A stretch of DNA of 64,000 nucleotides from Saccharopolyspora indica (GCF_027853965.1 NZ_JAQGLB010000011.1:1-64000); one strand, 5' to 3'; shown: positions 17,168 to 26,494, counted from the first letter of the stretch. Notes: generated from the letters alone by a model not told the origin. Numbers and translations: made by a program.

Positions 17168-18151
17168 TTGGGCAGTGGTTGGCGGGCGCTCCGGCGCCGC
17201 ATTCTGACACCCGATGTATCCGAGACGTTGCTCGACGTCCGCGGATTCCACAAGAAGAGCCCGGCGGCCCAGGAGATGTTGGAAACCGTGGGGCGCACGT
17301 TCCTGGCCGGCTACGGCCACGCGGTTCAAGCGGCCACCACGGCCGAGGCCGAGGAGCAGCTGGAGACCGTCCCCACCCGCTTCCGCGGTTTCGCCTACGA
17401 AGGCGCCGCGATGGGCCTGGCCGTGCTCGACGGCCTGCCCTTCGGCGGCCGGCGCCGCGTCGAGGAGCTGCTGGCCGGTCGCGGCGACCGGCACCGCTAC
17501 ATGGTCTACGTGGGAGTCGGTTGGGCGATGGCCCGGCTGCCCAAGTTCTGCTGGCCCCGGGCGGATTCGTTCGACCCCCTGCTGCGCTGGCTGATCCTCG
17601 ACGGCTACGGCTTCCACCAGGCCTACTTTCGGACTCGGAGCTACGTCGACGGGCACTTCCGGGACCCGGACTTCGAATGGGGCGGCGACCGCGTCGCCAG
17701 CTACGCCAACCGCGCGATCGACCAGGGCATCGGCCGGGCGCTGTGGTTCGTCGCCGGTACGGATCCGGCGGAGGTCGTCCGGCTGATCAAGGGCTTCCCC
17801 GAGCCCCGGCGGGCCGACCTGGTCGCCGGCACCGGGTTGGCGTCCTGCTACGCGGGCGGTGCTGACGCCGACGAGCTGCGCGCGCTGCGCGAAGGGCTCG
17901 GCGACTACCTGCCTGCCCTGGTCCAGGGATGCGCTTTCGCCGCCGAGGCGCGGGTGCGGGCCGGGCTCGTGGTCGAGCACAACGAGATCGCCACCGAGGT
18001 GATCTGCGGGATGACGCCGCAGGAGGCCGCTGAGATCACCCAGCGGACGCGTCCGGAACGCCCGGTCGACGAGCTCGGCGTGCCCGCGTACGAGACGTGG
18101 CGGCGCGACATCGGGAACGAGGTCCTGTCCGTGGGAGGTGTGAACGCATGA
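17168..18151 (+). CDS. Enediyne-cassette DUF1702 protein (UnbL-like), copy 2
   Basis: 327 residues starting at TTG after a GGGGGAG site. It is paralogous to the preceding gene and shares RGFAYEGAAMGLAVLDGL, YVGVGWAMARLPK and AIDQGIGRALWFVAGTDP. The stop overlaps the start of unbV as ATGA. In C-1027-type clusters two such genes also occur (an E2/E3 pair), so duplication here fits the nine-membered enediyne pattern. Function is unknown; a role in maturing the polyene to the enediyne core is inferred from conservation only. Confidence 0.85.
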   Translation: MGSGWRALRRRILTPDVSETLLDVRGFHKKSPAAQEMLETVGRTFLAGYGHAVQAATTAEAEEQLETVPTRFRGFAYEGAAMGLAVLDGLPFGGRRRVEELLAGRGDRHRYMVYVGVGWAMARLPKFCWPRADSFDPLLRWLILDGYGFHQAYFRTRSYVDGHFRDPDFEWGGDRVASYANRAIDQGIGRALWFVAGTDPAEVVRLIKGFPEPRRADLVAGTGLASCYAGGADADELRALREGLGDYLPALVQGCAFAAEARVRAGLVVEHNEIATEVICGMTPQEAAEITQRTRPERPVDELGVPAYETWRRDIGNEVLSVGGVNA

Positions 18152-20079
18152 TCACCGTGTCTGGGCGCTGGCTGCGCAGGCAGCTGGCGGGAATCGTGGC
18201 GCTGGCGCTGGTCGCCGGGATGTTCCTGGTGAGCCGGGTGCCCGAGCTGAACGCCGAGGAGAAGGCCGACCTGGCGAGCTCCTACGGCTTCCAACCGCTG
18301 TCCATCGCGATGCCCAGCGGATTGCCGCAGCAGGAGATCCGCCAGGTCAACCAGGACTACCGCGACATCGATGCCTGGATCTCCTCGGTGGGAGCGGGCA
18401 TCGCGATGAACGACCTGGACGGCGATGGCCTGGCCAACGACCTGTGCATCACCGATCCCCGCATCGACCAGGTGGTGGTCACCCCGGCACCGGTGCCGGG
18501 CGCGGCCCCGCGCTACGAACCGTTCGTCCTGGACCTGGGGCCGTTGCCGGTGAACGACGTGATGGCGCCGATGGGGTGCGCGCCCGCGGACTTCAACGAG
18601 GACGGCCGGATGGACCTGCTGGTCTACTTCTGGGGGCGGACCCCGGTCGTGTTCCTGGGCGATCCGGGCGCCACCCGTCTCGACGCCGCGGCCTACCGCC
18701 CGACGGAACTGGTCGCGGGCAACGGGAACCCGGTGTACGACGGTCCGCAGTGGAACACCAACGCGGTCGCGGTGGACGACTTCGACGGCGACGGCCGCCT
18801 GGACGTCCTGATCGGGAACTACTTCCCGCACGGGCCGGTGCTCGACCCCTCCGTCGCCGGTGGGGTGGAGATGAACCGGTCGCTGTCCAACGCCTCCAAC
18901 GGCGGTCCGAACTACTTCTTCCGCGGGACCGGAGCGGACGAGAGCTCGGTCAGCTTCGAGCGGATCGACGACGTGCTCCCGGAGGACATCTCGCAGGGCT
19001 GGATCCTGGGCGCCACCGCCAACGACGTGGACGGCGACCTGCTCCCGGAGCTCTACCTCGCCCAGGACCACGGGCGCGACGCGATGCTGCACAACCGGTC
19101 GACCCCGGGCAACATCGCGTTCGAACCCGTCTACGGGGCGCTCTCGCCCACCACGCCCAAGTCCAAGCGGATCGGTGCGGACTCCTTCAAGGGCATGGGC
19201 GTCGACTTCGGCGACCTCGACGGCGACGGTCTCTACGACATGTTCGTCAGCAACATCACCACGCCGTTCGGCATCCAGGAGAGCAACTTCCAGTTCATGT
19301 CCACCGCCCGGGACCAGGCCGAGGTGCGCGCCCGGCTGAACGAGGGCACGGCGCCGTGGGAGGACCGCAGCACCGAGGAGGGCACGGCCTGGGCGGGCTG
19401 GGCCTGGGACGTCAAGATGGGCGACTTCGACAACAGCGGTGAGCTGGAGGTGGCCCAGGCGACCGGGTTCGTCAAGGGCGAGGTGAACCGCTGGCCCCAG
19501 CTGCAGGAGCTGGCCACCGCCAACGACCTGCTGGTGGAACACCCGGAGTGGTGGCCGAACGTGCGGCAGGGCGACGATCTCGCGGGCAACCAGCGGATGC
19601 ACCTGTTCGCGAAGTCGGCGGACGGCCGCTACGCCAACATCGCCCCGGAGCTGGGACTGGACGTCCCGGTGCCCACCCGGGGGATCGCGACCGGTGACGC
19701 CGACGGCGACGGCAAGCTCGACATCGCGGTGGCCCGGCAGTGGGACCAGCCGGTGTTCTACCAGAACACCAGCCCGTCCGGAGGCGAGTTCCTCGGCCTG
19801 AAGCTGGTCCACGAGGGATCCGGGTCCCCGGCGGTGGGCACCCAGGTCAAGGTCACCGCAGCCGACGGCCGCACCTTCATCGGCCGCGTCGACGGCGGCA
19901 GCGGGCACTCCGGCAAGCGCAGCAACGACGTCCACTTCGGACTCGGCGACCGGGTCGACGGGCCGGTGCGGGTCCAGCTGTCCTGGCGCGACCGGACCGG
20001 TGCGGCGCGCCAGCAGGAACTCCAGCTCAACCCGGGTTGGCACTCGATCCAGCTCGGCACCCAGGCCAAGGAGAGGTGA
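18148..20079 (+). CDS. unbV: UnbV: VCBS/FG-GAP repeat and ASPIC domain protein of the enediyne cassette
   Basis: 643 residues with an N-terminal membrane anchor or signal segment (LAGIVALALVAGMFLVSR, about residues 11-29). At least six calcium-binding D-x-D-x-D-G loops follow, among them DLDGDGLANDL, DFDGDGRLD, DLDGDGLYDMF and DADGDGKLD, as in seven-bladed FG-GAP propellers. The last ~90 residues are an ASPIC/UnbV domain (VGTQVKVTAADGRTFIGRV, then SNDVHFGLGD). It is probably extracytoplasmic and anchored. UnbV is one of the genes conserved in essentially all enediyne loci, but its biochemical role is unknown. It is coupled to the DUF1702 gene upstream by an ATGA overlap. Confidence 0.92.
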   Translation: MITVSGRWLRRQLAGIVALALVAGMFLVSRVPELNAEEKADLASSYGFQPLSIAMPSGLPQQEIRQVNQDYRDIDAWISSVGAGIAMNDLDGDGLANDLCITDPRIDQVVVTPAPVPGAAPRYEPFVLDLGPLPVNDVMAPMGCAPADFNEDGRMDLLVYFWGRTPVVFLGDPGATRLDAAAYRPTELVAGNGNPVYDGPQWNTNAVAVDDFDGDGRLDVLIGNYFPHGPVLDPSVAGGVEMNRSLSNASNGGPNYFFRGTGADESSVSFERIDDVLPEDISQGWILGATANDVDGDLLPELYLAQDHGRDAMLHNRSTPGNIAFEPVYGALSPTTPKSKRIGADSFKGMGVDFGDLDGDGLYDMFVSNITTPFGIQESNFQFMSTARDQAEVRARLNEGTAPWEDRSTEEGTAWAGWAWDVKMGDFDNSGELEVAQATGFVKGEVNRWPQLQELATANDLLVEHPEWWPNVRQGDDLAGNQRMHLFAKSADGRYANIAPELGLDVPVPTRGIATGDADGDGKLDIAVARQWDQPVFYQNTSPSGGEFLGLKLVHEGSGSPAVGTQVKVTAADGRTFIGRVDGGSGHSGKRSNDVHFGLGDRVDGPVRVQLSWRDRTGAARQQELQLNPGWHSIQLGTQAKER

Positions 20080-20081
20080 AC

Positions 20082-21101
20082 ATGGCCGAGCAGAAGGCGA
20101 ATCCGCCCCGGCACGATCCCAAGGTAGTGACCGCGCTCCGGCGGTTCGCGATCTCGATCACCATCCTGAACATCTTCGGCTACACCGTGCTCGGCTTCGA
20201 GCAACCGTGGACCTGGCCGTTCATCGCGCTGGCCACCGGCTACGCCGTCGAGCTCGGGCTCGAGCTGATCGGCGCGCGGGCCGAGAACCGTCCGCTGCGC
20301 TTCACCGGCAACGGTTTCCGCGGGGTCCTGGAGTTCATGTACCCGGCGCACATCACCAGCCTCGCGGTCAACATGCTGACCTATCCGCAGGACCAGCTGC
20401 TGGTGATGATGTTCGGCGTGACCGTCGCGGTGGGTGCGAAGTGGATCCTGCGGGCCCCGGTGCGGGGTCGGATGCGGCACTACATGAACCCGTCGAACTT
20501 CGGCATCGCGGTGATCCTGCTGCTGTTCCCGTGGACCAGCATCGCGCCGCCGTACCACTTCACGGAGAACGTCTCCGGGGTGTTCGACTGGCTGGTCCCG
20601 CTGATCATCATCGTCGCGGGCACCATGCTCAACGCGAAGCTCACCGGTCGGATGTGGCTGATCGCGGGCTGGCTGAGCTTCTTCGTGATCCAGTCGGTGG
20701 TGCGCGGCATCGTGCTGGACACCGCGATCCTCGGTGCGCTGGGCACGATGACCGGGGTGGCGTTCGTGCTGTTCACCAACTACATGATCACCGATCCCGG
20801 GACCACGCCGTCGAAGCCGGGCGCGCAGTTCGCCTTCGGCGCGGGTGTCGCGGTCATCTACGGCGCGTTCACCGGAGCCGGCATCGCCTACGGGCTGTTC
20901 TTCGCCACCGCCACCGTCTGCCTGATCCGCGGTGCGTTCCTCTGGGCGCTGCACTTCGTGGAGAAGGCGCGCGAGCAGCGTGCGGCGCAGGAGTCCGCGG
21001 CCCTGGTGCAGCTTCCGGAAGGGCCGGGTGAGCAGGCAGGCCGGTCCGAACCGGCGGTGGTCCCCGCCGCGGACCAGCAGCGGCGCGAGGTGGCGGCGTG
21101 A
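20082..21101 (+). CDS. unbU: UnbU: RnfD-like integral membrane protein of the enediyne cassette
   Basis: 339 residues with about eight or nine hydrophobic segments. It resembles RnfD/NqrB-type membrane proteins, with a conserved HYMNPSNFGI stretch near residue 130 and a TNYMITDPGTTPS stretch near residue 235. The C-terminal ~45 residues are charged and cytoplasmic-looking. UnbU always travels with unbV and the PKS in enediyne clusters; an electron-transfer or membrane-assembly role is plausible but unproven. The gene starts two bases after the unbV stop and its own stop overlaps the P450 start, so it is firmly in the operon. Confidence 0.92.
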   Translation: MAEQKANPPRHDPKVVTALRRFAISITILNIFGYTVLGFEQPWTWPFIALATGYAVELGLELIGARAENRPLRFTGNGFRGVLEFMYPAHITSLAVNMLTYPQDQLLVMMFGVTVAVGAKWILRAPVRGRMRHYMNPSNFGIAVILLLFPWTSIAPPYHFTENVSGVFDWLVPLIIIVAGTMLNAKLTGRMWLIAGWLSFFVIQSVVRGIVLDTAILGALGTMTGVAFVLFTNYMITDPGTTPSKPGAQFAFGAGVAVIYGAFTGAGIAYGLFFATATVCLIRGAFLWALHFVEKAREQRAAQESAALVQLPEGPGEQAGRSEPAVVPAADQQRREVAA

Positions 21102-22474
21102 GCACCGCGCTGCAGGTTCCCGGCGGCACCCGCGCGGTGCCGCCGGGGCCCCCTCGCTCCGCCACCTTCCGACTGCTGCGGGACCTGGTCGGCGACCGGT
21201 TGCGGCTGATGTCCACGGCCACCGAGCACGGGGACGCGGTCCGGTTGGCGATCGGGCCGAAGAAGCTCTACTTCTTCAACAGCCCGGACAGCGCCAAGCA
21301 CGTGCTGGCCGACAACAGCGGCAACTACCACAAGGGCATCGGGCTGGTGCAGGCCAAGCGGGCCATCGGCGACGGGCTGCTGACCAGCGCCGGTGACCTG
21401 TGGCGCAAGCAGCGCAAGCTGATCCAGCCGGCCTTCCAGCACAAGCGCATCGCGGCGCAGGCCGATGTGATCGCCGAGGAGGTCGAGCGGCTGGTGCAGC
21501 GGCTGCGCGCCCGGGTCGGCACCGGACCGGTCGACGTCACCGCGGAGCTGAACGGTCTGGCGCTGGGCGTGCTCGGGCGCACCCTGCTGGACTCCGAGCT
21601 GGGCGGCTGCGACTCGATCGGGCACTCCTTCGAGGCCGTGCAGGACCAGGCCATGTTCGAGATGGTCACCCTGTCGTTGGTGCCGACCTGGGTGCCGTTG
21701 CCCAAGCAGCTGCGCTTCCGCCGAGCGCGGCGTGAGCTGCAGCGGGTGATCGACGCGCTGGTCGCCCGGCGCGGGCCGGTCGCCGCCGGCGATCCCGGTG
21801 ACGACGTGCTGTCCCGGCTGATCCTGTCCACCACCGAGGAGGCGGATCCGGCCGTCGGGCAGCGCCGGTTGCGCGACGAGCTGGTCACCCTGCTGCTGGC
21901 CGGGCACGAGACCACCGCCAGCACGCTGAGCTGGACGCTGCACCTGCTGGACCGGCATCCGCAGGTGTGGGAGCGGCTGCGCGAGGAGGCGGTGGCCGTC
22001 CTCGGCACCGGTCGGCCGGTGGCCGACGACCTGCGGCGCCTGACCTACACCACGATGGTGGTGCAGGAGTCGATGCGGTTGTACCCGCCGGTCTGGATCC
22101 TGCCCCGGCTGGCGCTGGCGGACGACGAGATCGCCGGGTACCGCGTCCCGGCCGGGTCGGACGTGGTGGTGTGCCCGTACACGCTGCACCGGCACCCGGA
22201 CTTCTGGGAGCGGCCGGCGGAGTTCGACCCCGACCGGTTCGACCCGCAGCGCGCGTCGGACCGCCCCCGCTACGCCTACCTGCCCTTCGGCGCCGGGCCG
22301 CGGTTCTGCGTGGGCAGCCACCTCGGCACGATGGAGGCGGTGTTCGCGATCGCGATGATCGCGCGGGAACTGCGCCTGGCCGGAGTTCCCGGTCGGCAGG
22401 TGGTGCCCGAACCGATGCTGTCCCTGCGGGTGAGGGGTGGGTTGCGGATGACGGTGCACTGCCCGGACGAGTAG
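21098..22474 (+). CDS. Cytochrome P450 of the enediyne cassette
   Basis: 458 residues, GTG start overlapping the UnbU stop. It has all P450 hallmarks: I-helix oxygen-binding motif LAGHETTAST near residue 268, the ExxR motif in QESMRLYPP, and the haem loop FGAGPRFCVG with the cysteine ligand at about 404. The sequence style (HKGIGLVQAKRAIGDGLLTS) is that of the bacterial CYP110-like or eukaryote-like group often found in enediyne operons (E7 position of C-1027). It may oxidise the core polyene or the bicyclic intermediate. The redox partner is not encoded nearby. Confidence 0.92.
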   Translation: MSTALQVPGGTRAVPPGPPRSATFRLLRDLVGDRLRLMSTATEHGDAVRLAIGPKKLYFFNSPDSAKHVLADNSGNYHKGIGLVQAKRAIGDGLLTSAGDLWRKQRKLIQPAFQHKRIAAQADVIAEEVERLVQRLRARVGTGPVDVTAELNGLALGVLGRTLLDSELGGCDSIGHSFEAVQDQAMFEMVTLSLVPTWVPLPKQLRFRRARRELQRVIDALVARRGPVAAGDPGDDVLSRLILSTTEEADPAVGQRRLRDELVTLLLAGHETTASTLSWTLHLLDRHPQVWERLREEAVAVLGTGRPVADDLRRLTYTTMVVQESMRLYPPVWILPRLALADDEIAGYRVPAGSDVVVCPYTLHRHPDFWERPAEFDPDRFDPQRASDRPRYAYLPFGAGPRFCVGSHLGTMEAVFAIAMIARELRLAGVPGRQVVPEPMLSLRVRGGLRMTVHCPDE

Positions 22475-22514
22475 GCGCGATCCGGACCAGCTCGGATGAC
22501 GATGGGAGGCGGAC

Positions 22515-22793
22515 TTGCGGCGTGTCCGGCTGACCTCGGGTTTGCAACTGCTGGAGCTCTGGTCGGCCACGGCCGGGCAGATCCAGCGGAACCAGGTCTA
22601 CGAAGCGCTCTTCGACATCGCCGACGGCCGGGCCGCCGAGCTCTACGAGGTGGTGGTCGGTGCGCGGGGCCGGGAGCTCGTCGTCGCCGTCCGGCCCGAC
22701 CTGCTGGTCAAGGTCTGCTTCACCTCTCCGTCGACGTTCGGGCTGCGCTACATCGGCACGCCCGGCGACCCGGCCGGATCGGACGTCGGCTGA
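22515..22793 (+). CDS. Small unknown protein in the enediyne operon
   Basis: 92 residues read from a TTG preceded by GGGAGG at 22504-22509. No other in-frame start exists nearby. The product (SGLQLLELWSATAGQIQRNQ, then YEVVVGARGRELVVAVRPDL) looks like a compact alpha/beta protein without a signal or membrane segment. I do not recognise the family. Codon bias is normal for the region, and it sits between the P450 and the two-subunit oxidoreductase, so it is probably a real cassette member. Confidence 0.65.
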   Translation: MRRVRLTSGLQLLELWSATAGQIQRNQVYEALFDIADGRAAELYEVVVGARGRELVVAVRPDLLVKVCFTSPSTFGLRYIGTPGDPAGSDVG

Positions 22794-23031
22794 CGCCGCG
22801 CCATCCGCCGGGCCGTCGGGCATTGTCTATTGTGGATTGTCATGATTCCGGTCGGCTGGATCGGGAATCCTGAAAACCCTTGCAGGGCAACGGAAGAGAC
22901 GTCGCGGGATGCCGTGACGACGAGACTGGGAACCAGCTTCCTGAACAGGTCGCGCGGGGAGACCGCGAATCCGGCGGTGGTCCTGCGCGCACTGCGTCGG
23001 GCGGCGCTGTCCGTGCGATGACGGGAGGGAA

Positions 23032-23613
23032 ATGCCTGTGCAGCCAAGCGGAGCGGACGACCGCGAACACCGGGTCCGGACCACGACGCTCGAAGCCTTC
23101 GCCGACACCATCCTGCCGGGGGCGAAGCGCTCGGCGGACGACCCGGCGGTGGCCGGCGTCGCCGCCGACGCCGGCTCGGTGGAAGCGGGCGCCATCGAGC
23201 TGCTCGAATGGTCGGCGACCGGAGTTCACGACGGACTGGACTTCTTCGCCACGACGCTCAACGAACGGGCCGCGGAACGCGCGGCCGAGCGCGGCACCGG
23301 GCTCGATCCGTCGGTTCCGGCCTTCGCGGCCCTGGACCACGCCGACCGGCGCGCCCTGGTCGCCGAGCTCACCAGCCCCGGCCACCCGGAGAAGGAGTTC
23401 TGGGTCAGCCTGGCGCTGTTCTGCAACATGGCCTTCGACAGCGCAGCGCACCTGCACACCGCGGAGGCGATCGCGGCCGGGCACCCGGGACTGGCCGCGA
23501 TGGGCATCAGCAACCCGGACGCCGACGGGCTGTGGCGGTTCCCGGCGTACTCCTACGGGCGCAAGCTGGCCGAACCACACCCGGACACCACACCATCGGG
23601 GAGCCCGGCATGA
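23032..23613 (+). CDS. Gluconate-2-dehydrogenase subunit 3-like protein
   Basis: 193 residues, ATG preceded by GGGAGGG. The helical sequence (TTLEAFADTILPG near the start; HPEKEFWVSLALFCNMAFDSAAH in the second half, given in part) resembles the small gamma subunit that partners membrane-bound GMC dehydrogenases. Its stop overlaps the start of a GMC-family gene as ATGA, which supports a two-subunit enzyme. By length and position it corresponds to the E8-type protein beside the E9 oxidoreductase in C-1027-like clusters, from memory of that gene order. Confidence 0.72.
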   Translation: MPVQPSGADDREHRVRTTTLEAFADTILPGAKRSADDPAVAGVAADAGSVEAGAIELLEWSATGVHDGLDFFATTLNERAAERAAERGTGLDPSVPAFAALDHADRRALVAELTSPGHPEKEFWVSLALFCNMAFDSAAHLHTAEAIAAGHPGLAAMGISNPDADGLWRFPAYSYGRKLAEPHPDTTPSGSPA

Positions 23614-25259
23614 ATGCGGTGGAGCAGACCGACGTCGTCGTCGTCGGCAGCGGTTTCGGCGGAGCGATCGCGGCGTACCACCTGGCCGCGGGCGGCGCCG
23701 ACGTGGTGCTGCTGGAGCGCGGCCCCTGGCTGCAGAGCCAGGACTTCGAGCACGACTTCCTGCTCGGTTCCAGCTACACGCGGATCTTCGACTTCGTCGT
23801 GGGCGACGGGATGAGCGTGCTCGGCGGCAACTGCGTCGGCGGGGGCAGCGTGGTGTACTTCGCCGCGATGCCGCGCGCCCCGCGGTTCGTCTTCGAGCGG
23901 CGCGGCAGCATCGGGCGGCGGATGTGGCCCGCCTCGATCGACCGCGATTCGCTGGACCCCTGGTACGACCGGGTCTCCGAGTCGTTGTCGGTGGCCAAGC
24001 AGGACTGGGACGAGGTCTCCTACGCCGGTGGGCTGTGGGCCGCCATGTGCGACCACGCCGGGCGCACCGCGAACCCCGTCCCGGTGGCGGTGGACAACAG
24101 CCGCTGCACCAACTGCAACTGGATGATGGCCGGGTGCCGGTTCGACGCCAAGCGATCCCTGACCACCAACTACCTGCCCGCCGCGCTGGCGCACGGGGCG
24201 CAGATCCGGCCGCTGCACGAGGTGCAGCAGCTGTCCCGGACCGACGACGGCGGCTACCGCGTGCACTACGACGTGGTCGACGACGAGGACTACCGGGTGC
24301 ACACCGGCAGCGGCACCATCGACGCGAAGATCGTGGTGCTGGCCGCGGGTGCCGGCGCCACACCGGTGATCCTGCAGCGCTCCGAGCCGAACCTGGGCCC
24401 GATGCCGCACGGGGTGGGCCGCTACTTCTCCGGCAACGGGGAACGGCTCAACACCGCGGTCATCAACGAGGACCGGGTGCGCGAGGTGCTGAACCTGGAT
24501 CGCGGTGACGGCATCGCCTACGAGGCGAACCAGATCGGCAAGGGCCCGACGGTGGCGTCCTGGGACCGCCTGGACGGTTCGCTGCCCGAGTACACCCGCT
24601 TCTCGCTGGAGCAGCTCTACTTCCCGCCAGGCCTGGGCACCATCCTCGCCCAGGTGCCCGGCGGGTCCGAACCCGCCTGGTTCGGCGCGGAGAAGAAGGA
24701 GCTGCTCAAGCGCTGGAAGTCCTGGCTGACCATCTTCCTGATGACCGAGGACGACAACGAAGGCGTGTTCGGCCCGCCGCCCGCCACCGGCAACGCCCAC
24801 CGCATCTCCCAGCAGATGCTCGGGCGCGGGTCGCTGCGCTACGACCCCACGCCGAACACGCGGCGCGGGTGGGCGCTGGCCGACGCCGAGGTCAAGGACA
24901 TCGTGGAGCGCGACGGCCTGGCCGAGGTGGCGCCGTGGACCAACGACGTCGTCGGGGCCTACACGGTGCACCCCCTGGCGTCGTGCCGCATCGGCGACGA
25001 TCCGGCGACCTCGGCGCTGGACGACCGGCACGAGCTGCGCGACCACCCGGGCATCTTCGTGACGGACGGTTCGGCGGTGCCCGGTGCGCTGACGGTCAAC
25101 CCGGCGATGACCATCGCGGCGCTGGCCGAGCGCGCCGTGCCCGGCATCGTGCAGGCGGCCCGGGAGCGCGGGATCGACGTCAGCTACGGCGCACCGGTGC
25201 CCGGCGCGACAGGCGGCCGCACCGCGCTGCCGCTGGCCGAGACCGGGAGGAGCCGATGA
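23610..25259 (+). CDS. GMC-family FAD oxidoreductase (E9-like)
   Basis: 549 residues. The N-terminal Rossmann motif VVVGSGFGGAIAAYHLAAGG binds FAD. A four-cysteine-like segment follows around residues 164-175 (SRCTNCNWMMAGCRF), reminiscent of cholesterol-oxidase or gluconate-dehydrogenase relatives. The GMC C-terminal domain contains the catalytic-type HPLASCRIG and VTDGSAVPGALTVNPAMTI. It is coupled to the subunit-3-like gene before it and the membrane protein after it. It probably oxidises an alcohol or a C-H position of the core. Electrons might go to the membrane proteins encoded immediately downstream. Confidence 0.88.
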   Translation: MNAVEQTDVVVVGSGFGGAIAAYHLAAGGADVVLLERGPWLQSQDFEHDFLLGSSYTRIFDFVVGDGMSVLGGNCVGGGSVVYFAAMPRAPRFVFERRGSIGRRMWPASIDRDSLDPWYDRVSESLSVAKQDWDEVSYAGGLWAAMCDHAGRTANPVPVAVDNSRCTNCNWMMAGCRFDAKRSLTTNYLPAALAHGAQIRPLHEVQQLSRTDDGGYRVHYDVVDDEDYRVHTGSGTIDAKIVVLAAGAGATPVILQRSEPNLGPMPHGVGRYFSGNGERLNTAVINEDRVREVLNLDRGDGIAYEANQIGKGPTVASWDRLDGSLPEYTRFSLEQLYFPPGLGTILAQVPGGSEPAWFGAEKKELLKRWKSWLTIFLMTEDDNEGVFGPPPATGNAHRISQQMLGRGSLRYDPTPNTRRGWALADAEVKDIVERDGLAEVAPWTNDVVGAYTVHPLASCRIGDDPATSALDDRHELRDHPGIFVTDGSAVPGALTVNPAMTIAALAERAVPGIVQAARERGIDVSYGAPVPGATGGRTALPLAETGRSR

Positions 25260-25831
25260 CGGCGGCCGGACGCGCGAGCGGGTTCGTCGCAGCCCTCAAC
25301 GGGCGGTGGCACAAGGCCGCGCTGCTCGCCTACACCGTCGTGGTGCTCGGCCACTGGGCCGAGCACCTGGCCCAGGCGTTCCAGGTCTACGTGCTCGGCT
25401 GGCCGGTGCGGGAGGCCAACGGGGCGCTCGGACTGCTCGCCCCGTGGCTGGTGACCTCGGAGTGGCTGCACTACGGGTACGCGGTGGGCATGATGATCGC
25501 GTTCATCGTGCTGCGGCACGCGTTCACCGGGCGGGCGGGCACGTGGTGGCGGGCCGCCATGTGGATCCAGATCTGGCACCACTTCGAGCACCTGCTGCTG
25601 CTCGTGCAGGCGCTCACCGGGGAGTACCTGCTGGGCGCGGCGGCACCGACGAGCATCGCCCAGCTGGTGATACCGCGGGTCGAACTGCACCTGTTCTACA
25701 ACACGATCGTGTTCGTGCCGATGGTCGTGGCCATGGTGCTGCACAACCGGCCCAACCCCGCTGAACTCGCCGACCTGCGCTGCACGTGCGGCGCGCACGG
25801 CGCCCGGCGGCTGGAAGCGGCGAAGGCATGA
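25256..25831 (+). CDS. Histidine-rich integral membrane protein
   Basis: 191 residues with four or five transmembrane stretches. Histidines cluster at membrane edges: GHWAEHLAQ near residue 40, WIQIWHHFEHLLLL near residue 105 and VELHLFYN near residue 142, a pattern that could bind haem or a diiron centre. A short cysteine-bearing tail (LRCTCGAHG) ends the protein. It overlaps the GMC gene upstream and the next membrane protein downstream (ATGA in both cases). I do not recognise a named family. A membrane redox partner of the GMC enzyme is my inference. Confidence 0.75.
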   Translation: MTAAGRASGFVAALNGRWHKAALLAYTVVVLGHWAEHLAQAFQVYVLGWPVREANGALGLLAPWLVTSEWLHYGYAVGMMIAFIVLRHAFTGRAGTWWRAAMWIQIWHHFEHLLLLVQALTGEYLLGAAAPTSIAQLVIPRVELHLFYNTIVFVPMVVAMVLHNRPNPAELADLRCTCGAHGARRLEAAKA

Positions 25832-26421
25832 CCTGGCCGGTCGCCCAGGGGCCGCACGACCACCTGATCACCTTCGACACGACCACCGGACCGCTGTGGC
25901 TGTGGGTCCTGCTGGTCCTGGGCAGCATCGCGGTCGCGGGTTTCGGGGTCGTGCGGCCGTTCCTGGGCAGGCAGGGGCGGGCGACCGTCATCGGGGTGAC
26001 CGCGACGGCCGCGGGCACCGGTCTGCTGCAACTGCTCCTGACCGAGGGACTGGACCTGCCGCAGCAGGCCGCGCTGCTGGTGCTGCTGTTGCTGGCGGTG
26101 CCGGTGCTGGTCGCCCGGCAGCGGGATCCCCGGTTCGAGAAGGCCGCCCGTCGTGCGCGGCGGGCGGCCCCGGTGGTCGTGCTGCTGGCGGCGGTGGGCG
26201 CGAGCGTGGAGTTCGCCCGCGCCTGGTCGGGCGCCGGCGAGCAGACGTCGTCGTTGCACACCGGGCTGGTGATCGCGCTCGCCGGGCTCTCCTGGTTCGC
26301 GATCTGCGCCGCCCGCTCGCGCCCGGTCGCGGTCGGCACGCACGTCGTGGTGTGGTCGCTGGCGAACGCGACGACGGCGGCGACCGCGCACGTCGCGCTG
26401 CTGTCGGCGCTCACGGTCTGA
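25828..26421 (+). CDS. Small integral membrane protein
   Basis: 197 residues with about five hydrophobic helices (WLWVLLVLGSIAVAGFGVV, LLVLLLLAVPVLVA, APVVVLLAAVGASVEF and others). Its start overlaps the preceding membrane protein gene. No enzyme motif is evident. CopD-like or simple four-helix membrane proteins have similar profiles, but I cannot assign it. Tight coupling suggests it works with the preceding histidine-rich protein. Confidence 0.7.
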   Translation: MTWPVAQGPHDHLITFDTTTGPLWLWVLLVLGSIAVAGFGVVRPFLGRQGRATVIGVTATAAGTGLLQLLLTEGLDLPQQAALLVLLLLAVPVLVARQRDPRFEKAARRARRAAPVVVLLAAVGASVEFARAWSGAGEQTSSLHTGLVIALAGLSWFAICAARSRPVAVGTHVVVWSLANATTAATAHVALLSALTV

Positions 26422-26494
26422 GCAGCCGTCGGGGAGCTCCCGTGCCGGGAAGGGGCGCGAGCCCGTGGACACTCTCTGAAGGGCAGGCAATCCG

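Noticed and set aside
22830..23021. 63-codon frame in the gap before the subunit-3-like gene
   Set aside because: No convincing ribosome site, and an unremarkable Arg-rich product; treated as non-coding.
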